From the NCBI GenBank assembly GCA_913053915.1, contig CAJXGP010000202.1, positions 1 to 5,132 on the forward strand: a DNA stretch of 5,132 nt, in the 5' to 3' direction. The notes beneath the pieces are model-generated. The model was not told where the DNA came from and did no database searches. It was given only the letters and a program-made list of their open reading frames with translations. This DNA is from an uncultured Ignavibacteriales bacterium. Its GTDB lineage: Bacteria > Bacteroidota > Ignavibacteria > Ignavibacteriales > Ignavibacteriaceae. The position numbers were made by a program, and so were the translations under genes. Positions 1 through 5,132 of this stretch are shown here, one piece after another. Every line of letters starts with the position of its first letter. The stretch's first letter is position 1.

Positions 1-1554
1 ACATACTTTAGCAGGTAATGTAATGTAGAGTTGCTGATAATTGCCTATTGTTCTTTTCTGTACCTTCATATACTTAATACAATATTTAACGTTAATTTAG
101 TCGTACGGTAATTACCGGAAAAATAGGATACGTGGAAGTTGGACTTGACTCTTTTATCAGCAAATCCGTAAGAAAATTGAAGCGAGGAATTCAATCTTCT
201 ATCTATTGCCTGATTTACAAACAAACCGAAATCAAGAGAATTACCTTCTACTCTATTAAAATGATACATACCGAGCGGTGCACTAATAGAGAAACTATTA
301 CTTAAGTTCATACGGTTGGAAAATATTGAAAAATCATCCCAAAATGTTCGCGGAATATTTTCTAGGCTATCAATCCTTTTATAAGCCAATTGTTCTTCTC
401 TTGTATCGGGAATAACCACCGCATTTGCCCAGTATTTGCTGCTTTTGCTGTCTGCACCCGGTAAAACCGTTATTATTGCCTTATTAAATATTTTTTTATT
501 TATATGCTTATTTATTTTATAATCATAAAAAATAGAGTTCAATTCAAATTCGAATCTTGCCAAGTTTAGATAACTTAATTTAACGAATAAGCGGTAGTCG
601 GTGGGCATATAAATAGAATCTCTAAATTTTGAAAATTGCTGAAATATTTTTATACTATCAAATAAACCCCCTACATTCGCTGCACGATTTATCCCCAGCT
701 CTACTTTTATAAGATTATAAGAACTATCCATAATAAAAAGATTACCGACAAATCCCGGATTATTAGGATCGAGCGGCGTCATATAAATCCGATAGATTGT
801 TTTATTATCAATTGCAGAAGTTCCTTGGAGATAATAGTTATAATAATCTAATGCATTTTTCGAAATTGGACCCGGTAAGTTGTTTCCTAAAAAATTAATA
901 TCGTTATCATAAAAATTTTTTAATAATCTACCGCCGGTTAAGATATTAATATTGGGAGGGAAATTAGCACTTTGCTTCCTGGCAAGTATTATTTCTTTAT
1001 ATTTACCTGGTTTTTGATAATACCCATTGCTTTCATTTTCAAGAATACCGGTGATTTTCAATGAAGAAGTATCGCTGCCGATGCTTATACCGACACTTAT
1101 ACCGCTACCGTGGTTTCTTGCACTAATAGCTTTCTGAGTTTTTATTATTCCTTTTGCGTAAGCATAGTATTCATAATTAAATAACTTTTTAAATTGCCTT
1201 TTTTTCGCTTCAATCGCTTTACGAATGATTCTTAATGCCGGATTCTCTCCCGGTTTTATAATTATTGCGGGAAAGACTATGCTAGTTTGAGATAACTTAA
1301 AATTTATATTTTTTTTATCTCTTGTTAAAATTACTGAAACGGTATCGGAATTGTATCCAATAAATGAGGCAACTAACTTATAATATGCCGTCTTTATTTG
1401 CCGCAGTGCCGAGTGAGGATTTTAATACTCTGATATTACTGTAGCTGAGCGGTGTCCTTTTAATTTTATCTACAACTTTACCTCTTATGAAATATTGTTG
1501 TGAATAGATTGGACTTGAACAACATAATAATAAAACAAACAAAAAGATTTTCAT
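1..1554 (-). pseudogene. DUF5686 / carboxypeptidase-regulatory-like outer-membrane protein, frameshifted and partial
   Basis: The ATG at 1554-1552 opens a typical secretory signal (MKIFLFVLLLCC..., likely cut after IYS near residue 18). A carboxypeptidase-regulatory-like beta-sandwich follows (FIRGKVVDKIKRTPLSYSNI, then LGTAANKDG). The frame hits TAA at 1380-1378 after 58 codons, but the fold continues at once in the next frame as YKLVASFIGYNSDTVSV. Removing one base of the AA pair at 1382-1383 gives DGIYKLVASFIGY, the expected family sequence. The second frame then runs to TGA at 68-66 and carries DUF5686 landmarks: NPALRIIRKAIEAKK, a KPGKYKEII segment, the LGNNLPGPIS..ALDYYNYYL block, GFVGNLFIMDSSYNLIKVEL, and a beta-strand-rich start of the C-terminal barrel (SYGFADKRVKSNF). 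About 495 residues are visible, whereas I recall family members of roughly 800, so the barrel is mostly missing. Past the TGA, barrel-like sequence (YEGTEKNNRQLSATLHY) appears in another frame, suggesting a second lesion. The family is probably outer-membrane and of unknown function. Sequencing error is the alternative, though both other genes here are intact. Confidence 0.8.
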
Positions 1555-1870
1555 TATAAATAATTATACAAAGAATTATTTTGAATTAAATTAATGAAAT
1601 ATAAGAATAAAAATCCAAAAAAAGCTTCTATTCTGTCGAGCATATTTTCATTTTGAAATATTTCGTTTTAATTCTCATATATAGAAAATGTTTTTTTATA
1701 TAGAATTTAATACCAATAAGAATACCCGTCCAAATATTTCGGTTCTTTAGATGAAATGTATACACCCTCGAAAAAAAATTTTTGAATTCGGCATTATCCT
1801 TAAAGCAAAGTTTGTCCCACAATTTTGCAACTTTTTAAAGCTACTTCAATGATTTAAAATAAAAACACAT
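1555..1870. other. AT-rich intergenic spacer, no supported gene
   Basis: This 316-bp stretch separates the start of the DUF5686 gene from the stop of the VIT1 fusion gene. On the minus strand it contains one 64-codon frame (1822-1628) that starts with TTG and has no recognisable domain. Its composition is Lys/Phe/Ile/Tyr-rich, as expected from translating AT-rich DNA, so I do not call it a gene. The side near 1555-1620 must hold the promoter and leader of the DUF5686 gene, but I see no convincing promoter motif or Shine-Dalgarno sequence. A weak hairpin lies at 1805-1828. Confidence 0.6.
1805..1828 (-). terminator. Weak hairpin downstream of the VIT1 fusion gene
   Basis: The plus-strand sequence GCAAAG-TTTGT-CCC-ACAA-TTTTGC can fold into a stem: outer GCAAA with TTTGC, a small asymmetric bulge, inner TTGT with ACAA, and a three-base loop. 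It sits about 43 bp past the stop codon of the minus-strand gene ending at 1871, where a terminator would be expected. However, the stem is AT-rich and no clean U-tract follows on the minus strand (it continues TTTAAGGAT). It could equally be a chance palindrome or a remnant. Confidence 0.2.
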
Positions 1871-2980
1871 TCATAGTAACTTTGCAATGAATCCGCCTAA
1901 AAAATAACCTATCGCAGCAATACCAAACCCAACAATAAACATATCAAATCCACTTCTAAAAATACTTCTACCGGTAAACAAACTTCTAGCGGCACCTACT
2001 GTGAAATGAGCAAGCATTGAAATAGCAAAAGAAATCCAAATTGCAGTTTCACCACCAAAGAAAAAAAACGGGAATACCGGGATTAATGCTCCAATGGCGG
2101 TAGCGAGACTAGTGATCCAACCTTCCCGAAACGGTCTAATAATTTTTTCTCCGATTCCCAATTCTTCCTTTACTTTTTCTTCTAAAGCTTGAGCCGGGTT
2201 TTTCATTATTTCAGCCGCAAGTAAGCTCGATTTTTCTTTACTCATTCCTTTTGATTCATAAATTAATGACAGCTCTTCTTCTTCAATTTCGGGCATCATT
2301 AGAATTTCTTCTTTCTCCATCATTATTTCATGCTCATAGACTTCTTTTTCGCTTGCGGCAGCAAGGTAGCCGGAAGAACCCATCGAAAGGGCATCGGCAA
2401 TCATTCCCGAAATACCGGAGATTAAAATTATCTGAGGAGTAACGCTGGCACCTATTACACTGGCGATTAATCCAAAATTTGCCGTCAAACCGTCATTAAA
2501 ACCATACACAATATTTTTTAAAAGACCTCCGGATTCCGATTTATGCCAGGGTTCCCCGCTAGTACCTTTAATATCCATTAGTTTCCCTGCATGTTTTGCA
2601 GAATCTTTAGCAAGTTTTAATGCAATATTTTTAGTGGGTTCATCGGAGCTGTGTTTGTAAAGCCCCATATATGATTTTACTTCTTCAGCTTCTTTATTCA
2701 TTAAAGAACGAAATAACACCCGGGTTCCAAATCTTTTAGAGGTCCAAGCCAAAATATTTGCATGTATTGAGGGCTTTATTGTCTTAATTGGGATACCATT
2801 CTTATTAAAAAGTTCTTTCCATATACGTATATGTTTATCTTCAATATTTGCCAATTTAAGGTAAATTTCTTTTTTATTCGGTTCGTTTGTTTGTCTGGAA
2901 AGTACTCGATATAAATAAGCTGCATCAATTTCTTCTTGCAAATGGAGCTGCCAGGTAGAAATGTTTTTTTTGTTATTCAT
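1871..2980 (-). CDS. Ferritin-like / VIT1-CCC1 fusion membrane protein, probable Fe2+ (Mn2+) exporter, MbfA-like
   Basis: The 369-residue product joins two domains. Residues about 10-135 form a ferritin/rubrerythrin-like four-helix bundle with candidate di-iron ligands E17, E47-x-x-H50, E97-x-x-E100 and H130. The helix-4 acidic partner of H130, expected at 127, is Ser. Residues about 150-369 are a VIT1/CCC1 cation transporter: TM1 with the FNDGLTANFGL signature (D163), TM2 with ADALSMGSSGYLAAASEKE, a Glu/Met-rich cytoplasmic metal-binding helical region at about 211-285, and three more membrane segments (about 286-306, 311-331, 344-368). This order matches MbfA-type proteins, in which the ferritin-like part binds or oxidises iron and the VIT1 part moves Fe2+ or Mn2+ out of the cytoplasm. 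The function here is by family analogy. The ATG at 2980 is the natural start because the first ferritin helix begins about ten residues later; upstream TAGAGACAA is at best a weak ribosome-binding site. It is probably monocistronic, with 703 bp separating it from the gene upstream. I see no clear Fur box. Length and motifs look complete. Confidence 0.9.
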   Translation of the reverse strand: MNNKKNISTWQLHLQEEIDAAYLYRVLSRQTNEPNKKEIYLKLANIEDKHIRIWKELFNKNGIPIKTIKPSIHANILAWTSKRFGTRVLFRSLMNKEAEEVKSYMGLYKHSSDEPTKNIALKLAKDSAKHAGKLMDIKGTSGEPWHKSESGGLLKNIVYGFNDGLTANFGLIASVIGASVTPQIILISGISGMIADALSMGSSGYLAAASEKEVYEHEIMMEKEEILMMPEIEEEELSLIYESKGMSKEKSSLLAAEIMKNPAQALEEKVKEELGIGEKIIRPFREGWITSLATAIGALIPVFPFFFFGGETAIWISFAISMLAHFTVGAARSLFTGRSIFRSGFDMFIVGFGIAAIGYFLGGFIAKLL

Positions 2981-3153
2981 TTGTCTCTATAAAAATTCAA
3001 ATAATTATGTATTAATTAAATAAAGTATGTTTTAATAAAAAAATAATTTAACTATTTGAAAATATCAAAGTTTTTGCAAAATTAAGACTAATAAAGATAA
3101 GCGGTGATGTTTATTAACATTTATAATTTTTTTGTTTTAACTGTAGAGATTCT

Positions 3154-3178
3154 CTTTGAGGTTTTCAAAACCTTGAAG
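3154..3178. repeat. 25-bp imperfect palindrome
   Basis: CTTTGAGGTTTT and AAAACCTTGAAG are inverted arms around a single central C at 3166. The inner seven base pairs on each side are perfect (AGGTTTT-C-AAAACCT), and 10 of 12 positions match overall. It lies in the long intergenic region, over 500 bp past the aminotransferase stop and about 175 bp upstream of the VIT1 fusion start, so it is poorly placed as a terminator for either. It could be a dispersed REP-like palindrome or a regulator site. Confidence 0.45.
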
Positions 3179-3192
3179 ATTTGAAATGATTT

Positions 3193-3330
3193 ATGAAAAA
3201 ACTTAAATTACAAACAGATGACAATTTCCCGGGCGATTTGCCAATTATAAAATTTTTTTCAATAAAAGATAAAGAAGAAGCTGTCTCAAAAGCACTCGTT
3301 GTCATTTTTAATAAATATGAAATATTTTAA
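3193..3330 (+). CDS. Small plus-strand reading frame or gene remnant, 45 codons, doubtful
   Basis: An ATG at 3193 opens a 45-residue frame, MKKLKLQTDDNFPGDLPIIK followed by FFSIKDKEEA and more, ending at TAA 3328-3330. Up to about residue 28 the composition looks more like real protein than the surrounding AT-rich DNA (DDNFPGDLP), although I recognise no family. From 3275 the frame runs into the left arm of the 130-bp inverted-repeat element, so the last third is encoded by that element. If the element and one TAAAG copy are removed, the frame reads SIKDKGEIAFLFST and then stops. No ribosome-binding site is evident. It could be a short gene, a fragment of a larger lost gene, or chance. Confidence 0.25.
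   Translation: MKKLKLQTDDNFPGDLPIIKFFSIKDKEEAVSKALVVIFNKYEIF
3270..3274. repeat. Left copy of TAAAG target-site duplication
   Basis: TAAAG directly abuts the left end of the 130-bp inverted-repeat element and is repeated at 3405-3409 next to its right end. Five-base AT-rich words recur by chance, so the support comes from the exact placement at both ends. Confidence 0.45.
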
Positions 3331-3404
3331 TATAACTCAATAAAATATCTTCTCATCGTTATCTTATTCAAATGACAAAAATAACACATTTTAGACAGCC
3401 TCTG
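3275..3404. mobile_element. 130-bp MITE-like element with ~40-bp imperfect terminal inverted repeats
   Basis: The left end reads AGAAGCTGTCTCAAAA (from 3276), and the reverse complement of the right end reads AGAGGCTGTCTAAAA (from 3403). Similarity extends inward about 40 bp on both sides, resuming with GTCATTTTTAATAA against GTCATTTGAATAA, so left arm 3276-3314 pairs with right arm 3364-3403. The element is flanked exactly by TAAAG at 3270-3274 and 3405-3409, consistent with a 5-bp target-site duplication. The interior is AT-rich with no transposase coding capacity, so it is non-autonomous. GAGGCTGTCT-like ends resemble the termini of several insertion-sequence families, but I cannot assign the partner IS. 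Confidence 0.65.
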
Positions 3405-3409
3405 TAAAG
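3405..3409. repeat. Right copy of TAAAG target-site duplication
   Basis: This is the partner of the copy at 3270-3274, immediately outside the right inverted repeat. Confidence 0.45.
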
Positions 3410-3617
3410 GAGAGATTGCATTTTTGTTTTCAACGTAAATTATTGATTTTTTGTAGAATTATTTTCGGTAGGTTCAATCTAAACATTTAACTTTCCATAT
3501 ATCCAATCAATCAACAATATACAATGCAAATTTAATAATTTTTATATTGGATTTAATGAATTTTATGTTAAGATTAGGTTAAACCTTGATGAAAGGAAAT
3601 AAAATTTGATAATTGGT

Positions 3618-3625
3618 TATCTTTG
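3618..3625 (+). promoter_or_regulatory. Isolated TAnnTTTG (-7-like) hexamer
   Basis: TATCTTTG, followed by CAAC, matches the TAnnTTTG -7 element of Bacteroidota primary sigma factors. No TTTG -33 element lies at the usual distance of about 19-21 bp; the nearest is only 9 bp upstream at 3605-3608. It points rightward into the 3' end of the convergent aminotransferase gene, so if active it would make an antisense or short RNA. A chance match is quite possible. Confidence 0.2.
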
Positions 3626-3632
3626 CAACTAT

Positions 3633-3656
3633 ATTGTATTCAAAATTGTATTCAAA
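3633..3656. repeat. 12-bp tandem duplication (two copies)
   Basis: ATTGTATTCAAA occurs twice in exact head-to-tail order at 3633-3644 and 3645-3656, about 28 bp past the stop of the aminotransferase gene. It probably arose by slippage or local duplication, and no function is implied. Confidence 0.8.
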
Positions 3657-3683
3657 AATTATTAGAATTGAAAGACTGTCCGT

Positions 3684-4982
3684 TTAGAATCTAAGCCATG
3701 CACATATCAAATCAACGGCTTCCAAAGTATTAAAACAATAAGTTTCTAAAAAATCATCTGCAGTGATGGAAGGGTTGGATTTCATCTGTTCCACAGCTGC
3801 CAAAGCTCTGACCCCATCAAAATCAACATCAGCTAATCTTGCCGTTAATTCATTTTCCGGTCTGCCAAATACTACGCCGGGTAAAATTGCCACCCCCGTT
3901 TCTTCAAGAAGACGACCGCAAAGTTCAACACTGTTTTTAATACCCCGCGTCAGTAATAATTTGCGAAACGGTTCGAAGTTTGGAAATAGATAAAAAGCGC
4001 CTTGAGGTAAAGGGACCCAAATACCTGCATCATTCAATTGTTTAGTAATTCGTTCGGCTAATTTTCTTAAGATCCATCTAGAGTTCCAAAGATAATTTTC
4101 AATTTCACTTCCGCCTCTATATGCCCTCACTGCAGCATATTGTATTGGAGTACTTGTAGCTGTAAAAGTTTCACTGGCAACAGTAGCCATAGCATCCAAC
4201 AACCATCTTAAAGTAGGCGGAAATGTAAAAGTACCTAATCTCCAACCGCCTGCGCCACACCATTTACTCAATCCACCGCTGATAATTGTCCCTTCTTTGT
4301 AGTACTTAGCAATCGAATGATGCTTACCTTTATGATGTAGTTCTCCGTAAATTTCATCGGAAAGTAAAATAAGTTTATGCTTTTTTGCAACTTGTGCAAT
4401 TTGCTTTAATTCGTCTACAGTATATGTAATTCCGGCAGGGTTAGAAGGATAATTTAGAATAACAATCCTCGGTCTATTAGGATCATCTTTACAATGCTTG
4501 ATCAATTCGTCGGCAGTTAATTTCCAATCGTTTTCAGCCTGAGTTTGAATCCATCTTACATGCCTGCCAATAATTTGCGCTTGTGGGGCATAAGAGACCC
4601 AACTAGGTGTGGGTATCACCAAATCACCGTAATAAACAAATTGCAGAAGGAACATTAATTCCTTTGAACCGGGTCCAATTAAAACATCCTCACCTGAGCG
4701 GCAAACCCCATTTGCACGGCAATGATATTCAGCCACGGCTTCTCTTAATTGAGGAAGACCTTTAACCGGTAAATAGTTTTTTTGATATGCGTTCACCTTT
4801 AATTCCTCTACAACCGGACGAGGTACCGGGAATGGAGATTGCCCCAGCCCTAATTTATAAATCACTTTCCCTTCTTTTCTCAAGCGATTACTTATTTCAT
4901 TAATTGCCAAAGTAGCGGATTGTGGTATTCCTCTTACATTTAGATTTAAGCTTACTTCATACGGACTATTATTTCTGCTCAT
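3684..4982 (-). CDS. Class I/II PLP-dependent aminotransferase
   Basis: The 432-residue fold-type I enzyme transfers an amino group between an amino acid and a 2-oxo acid in the cytoplasm; the substrate pair cannot be read from sequence. Landmarks in order: an N-terminal arm (VRGIPQSATLAINEIS); GLGQSPFPVP at 45-54; Y70 with KGLPQLREAVAEYH (74-87); the cofactor loop GPGSKE (103-108); W128 in TPSWVSY, stacking on PLP; NYPSNPAG (177-184) with N181; DEIYG (209-213) with D209 contacting the pyridine N and Y212; SGGLSK with K240 as the Schiff-base lysine; GWRLG with phosphate-binding R248; and R382 in TARLADVDFDG, the likely alpha-carboxylate-binding Arg. All catalytic positions are present. Length is slightly above the usual 380-410 because of a C-terminal extension after about 400. 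The ATG at 4982 leaves a short, sensible N-terminal arm. It is related to aspartate/aromatic-type aminotransferases, but the GQSPFPVP variant hints at a less characterised subgroup. No linked biosynthetic gene helps to specify it. Confidence 0.93.
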   Translation of the reverse strand: MSRNNSPYEVSLNLNVRGIPQSATLAINEISNRLRKEGKVIYKLGLGQSPFPVPRPVVEELKVNAYQKNYLPVKGLPQLREAVAEYHCRANGVCRSGEDVLIGPGSKELMFLLQFVYYGDLVIPTPSWVSYAPQAQIIGRHVRWIQTQAENDWKLTADELIKHCKDDPNRPRIVILNYPSNPAGITYTVDELKQIAQVAKKHKLILLSDEIYGELHHKGKHHSIAKYYKEGTIISGGLSKWCGAGGWRLGTFTFPPTLRWLLDAMATVASETFTATSTPIQYAAVRAYRGGSEIENYLWNSRWILRKLAERITKQLNDAGIWVPLPQGAFYLFPNFEPFRKLLLTRGIKNSVELCGRLLEETGVAILPGVVFGRPENELTARLADVDFDGVRALAAVEQMKSNPSITADDFLETYCFNTLEAVDLICAWLRF

Positions 4983-5020
4983 AAATTATTTTTTATTTTA
5001 CGGAAGATATTATGTATTCT

Positions 5021-5041
5021 ATTTTGTATCAAACAAAATTA
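5021..5041 (-). promoter_or_regulatory. Inverted repeat overlapping a candidate -7 hexamer upstream of the aminotransferase
   Basis: ATTTTGT (5021-5027) and ACAAAAT (5033-5039) form a perfect 7-bp inverted repeat with a 5-bp spacer, centred about 48 bp upstream of the ATG at 4982. Overlapping its distal arm, the minus strand reads TAATTTTG (5041-5034), which fits the TAnnTTTG -7 consensus of Bacteroidota. I could not find a matching TTTG -33 element at the usual spacing. The overlap would suit an operator for a repressor, but AT-rich DNA produces such palindromes by chance. Confidence 0.3.
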
Positions 5042-5132
5042 CAAATTAATTAGGAGTGATTCTAAAAGAATGAATATTTTGACACAGATTATCGTTAAAT
5101 TTCAATATTAAATCAATATCTCCATTTCATAA
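5042..5132. other. Upstream AT-rich flank, no gene seen
   Basis: This 91-bp end of the window carries no open frame of note and no recognisable RNA gene. The plus strand contains TTGACA at 5079-5084 but no good -10 hexamer 16-18 bp downstream. Confidence 0.5.

Larger units (their letters stand above)
2981..3683. other. 703-bp intergenic region with repeats and a MITE-like element
   Basis: No conserved gene is visible on either strand. The part next to 2981 is the leader of the VIT1 fusion gene. It contains a widely spaced inverted repeat, TTCAAATAATT (2997-3007) against AACTATTTGAA (3050-3060), with one mismatch, which may be chance in such AT-rich DNA. Further right lie a 25-bp palindrome (3154-3178), a 45-codon plus-strand frame (3193-3330), a 130-bp inverted-repeat element (3275-3404), and a 12-bp tandem duplication (3633-3656). 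The stretch 3411-3600 shows only a small palindrome AGGTTAAACCT at 3576-3586. I see no clear terminator for the aminotransferase gene that ends at 3684. Confidence 0.6.

Noticed and set aside
66..1061. Treating this frame as a complete 331-residue gene with a TTG start at 1061
   Set aside because: The same frame stays open and homologous to the DUF5686 family for about another 105 codons upstream, so 1061 is not the true start.
1628..1822. 64-codon minus-strand reading frame in the spacer
   Set aside because: It starts with TTG, has no ribosome-binding site or domain, and its Lys/Phe/Ile/Tyr-rich composition is what AT-rich noncoding DNA gives.
2251..2442. 63-codon plus-strand frame
   Set aside because: It is antisense to the well-supported VIT1 fusion gene and has no recognisable features, so it is a shadow frame.
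2981..3065. Fur-box or other iron-regulated operator upstream of the VIT1 fusion gene
   Set aside because: There is no recognisable GATAATGATTATCATT-like sequence. The only symmetry (2997-3007 with 3050-3060) has arms more than 40 bp apart in very AT-rich DNA.
3576..3586. AGGTTAAACCT palindrome as a terminator for the aminotransferase gene
   Set aside because: Five-base arms around one base cannot form a stable hairpin, there is no U-tract, and it lies about 100 bp past the stop codon.
3763..3993. 76-codon plus-strand frame
   Set aside because: It is antisense to the aminotransferase gene, with low-complexity Ser/Thr/Pro-rich composition, so it is a shadow frame.
5079..5101. Sigma-70-like promoter beginning with TTGACA
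   Set aside because: No acceptable -10 hexamer at 16-18 bp spacing, and no gene follows on that strand inside the window.
1..5132. A defence island, CRISPR array, tRNA/rRNA or complete insertion sequence
   Set aside because: No repeat-spacer pattern, cloverleaf, rRNA-like sequence or transposase frame was found on either strand by reading.

Overview
The window is AT-rich, and all three recognisable genes lie on the minus strand. It looks like a fragment of a genome from the Bacteroidota/Ignavibacteria (FCB) group. The best evidence is a DUF5686-type outer-membrane protein with an N-terminal carboxypeptidase-regulatory-like domain, a family typical of that group. The lack of clear Shine-Dalgarno sequences and the presence of TAnnTTTG-like hexamers in intergenic DNA also fit. 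The assignment to group is inference; nothing here fixes the species.

Layout from left to right. Positions 1-1554 (minus) hold the N-terminal and central parts of a DUF5686 protein. A one-base frameshift near 1382-1383 and a second reading-frame break near 66-85 interrupt it, and it runs off the left edge; I call it a probable pseudogene. Positions 1555-1870 are a very AT-rich spacer with one doubtful 64-codon frame and a weak hairpin. Positions 1871-2980 (minus) encode an intact 369-residue ferritin-like plus VIT1/CCC1 fusion, probably a membrane iron (or manganese) exporter or detoxifier of the MbfA type. Positions 2981-3683 are a 703-bp intergenic region. It contains a 25-bp palindrome, a short plus-strand reading frame, and a 130-bp MITE-like element with long imperfect terminal inverted repeats and a 5-bp TAAAG target duplication. 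A 12-bp tandem duplication follows beside an isolated promoter-like hexamer. Positions 3684-4982 (minus) encode an intact 432-residue class I/II PLP-dependent aminotransferase. Positions 4983-5132 are its upstream region, with a 7-bp inverted repeat overlapping a candidate -7 promoter hexamer.

The three genes do not look like an operon: spacers are 316 and 703 bp, and their functions (surface/outer membrane, iron handling, amino-acid metabolism) are unrelated. I see no defence system, CRISPR array, RNA gene or complete transposon. The most notable items are the undescribed MITE-like element, which may have inserted into a small gene, the decaying DUF5686 gene, and the loss of one expected iron ligand in the ferritin-like domain of the VIT1 fusion.
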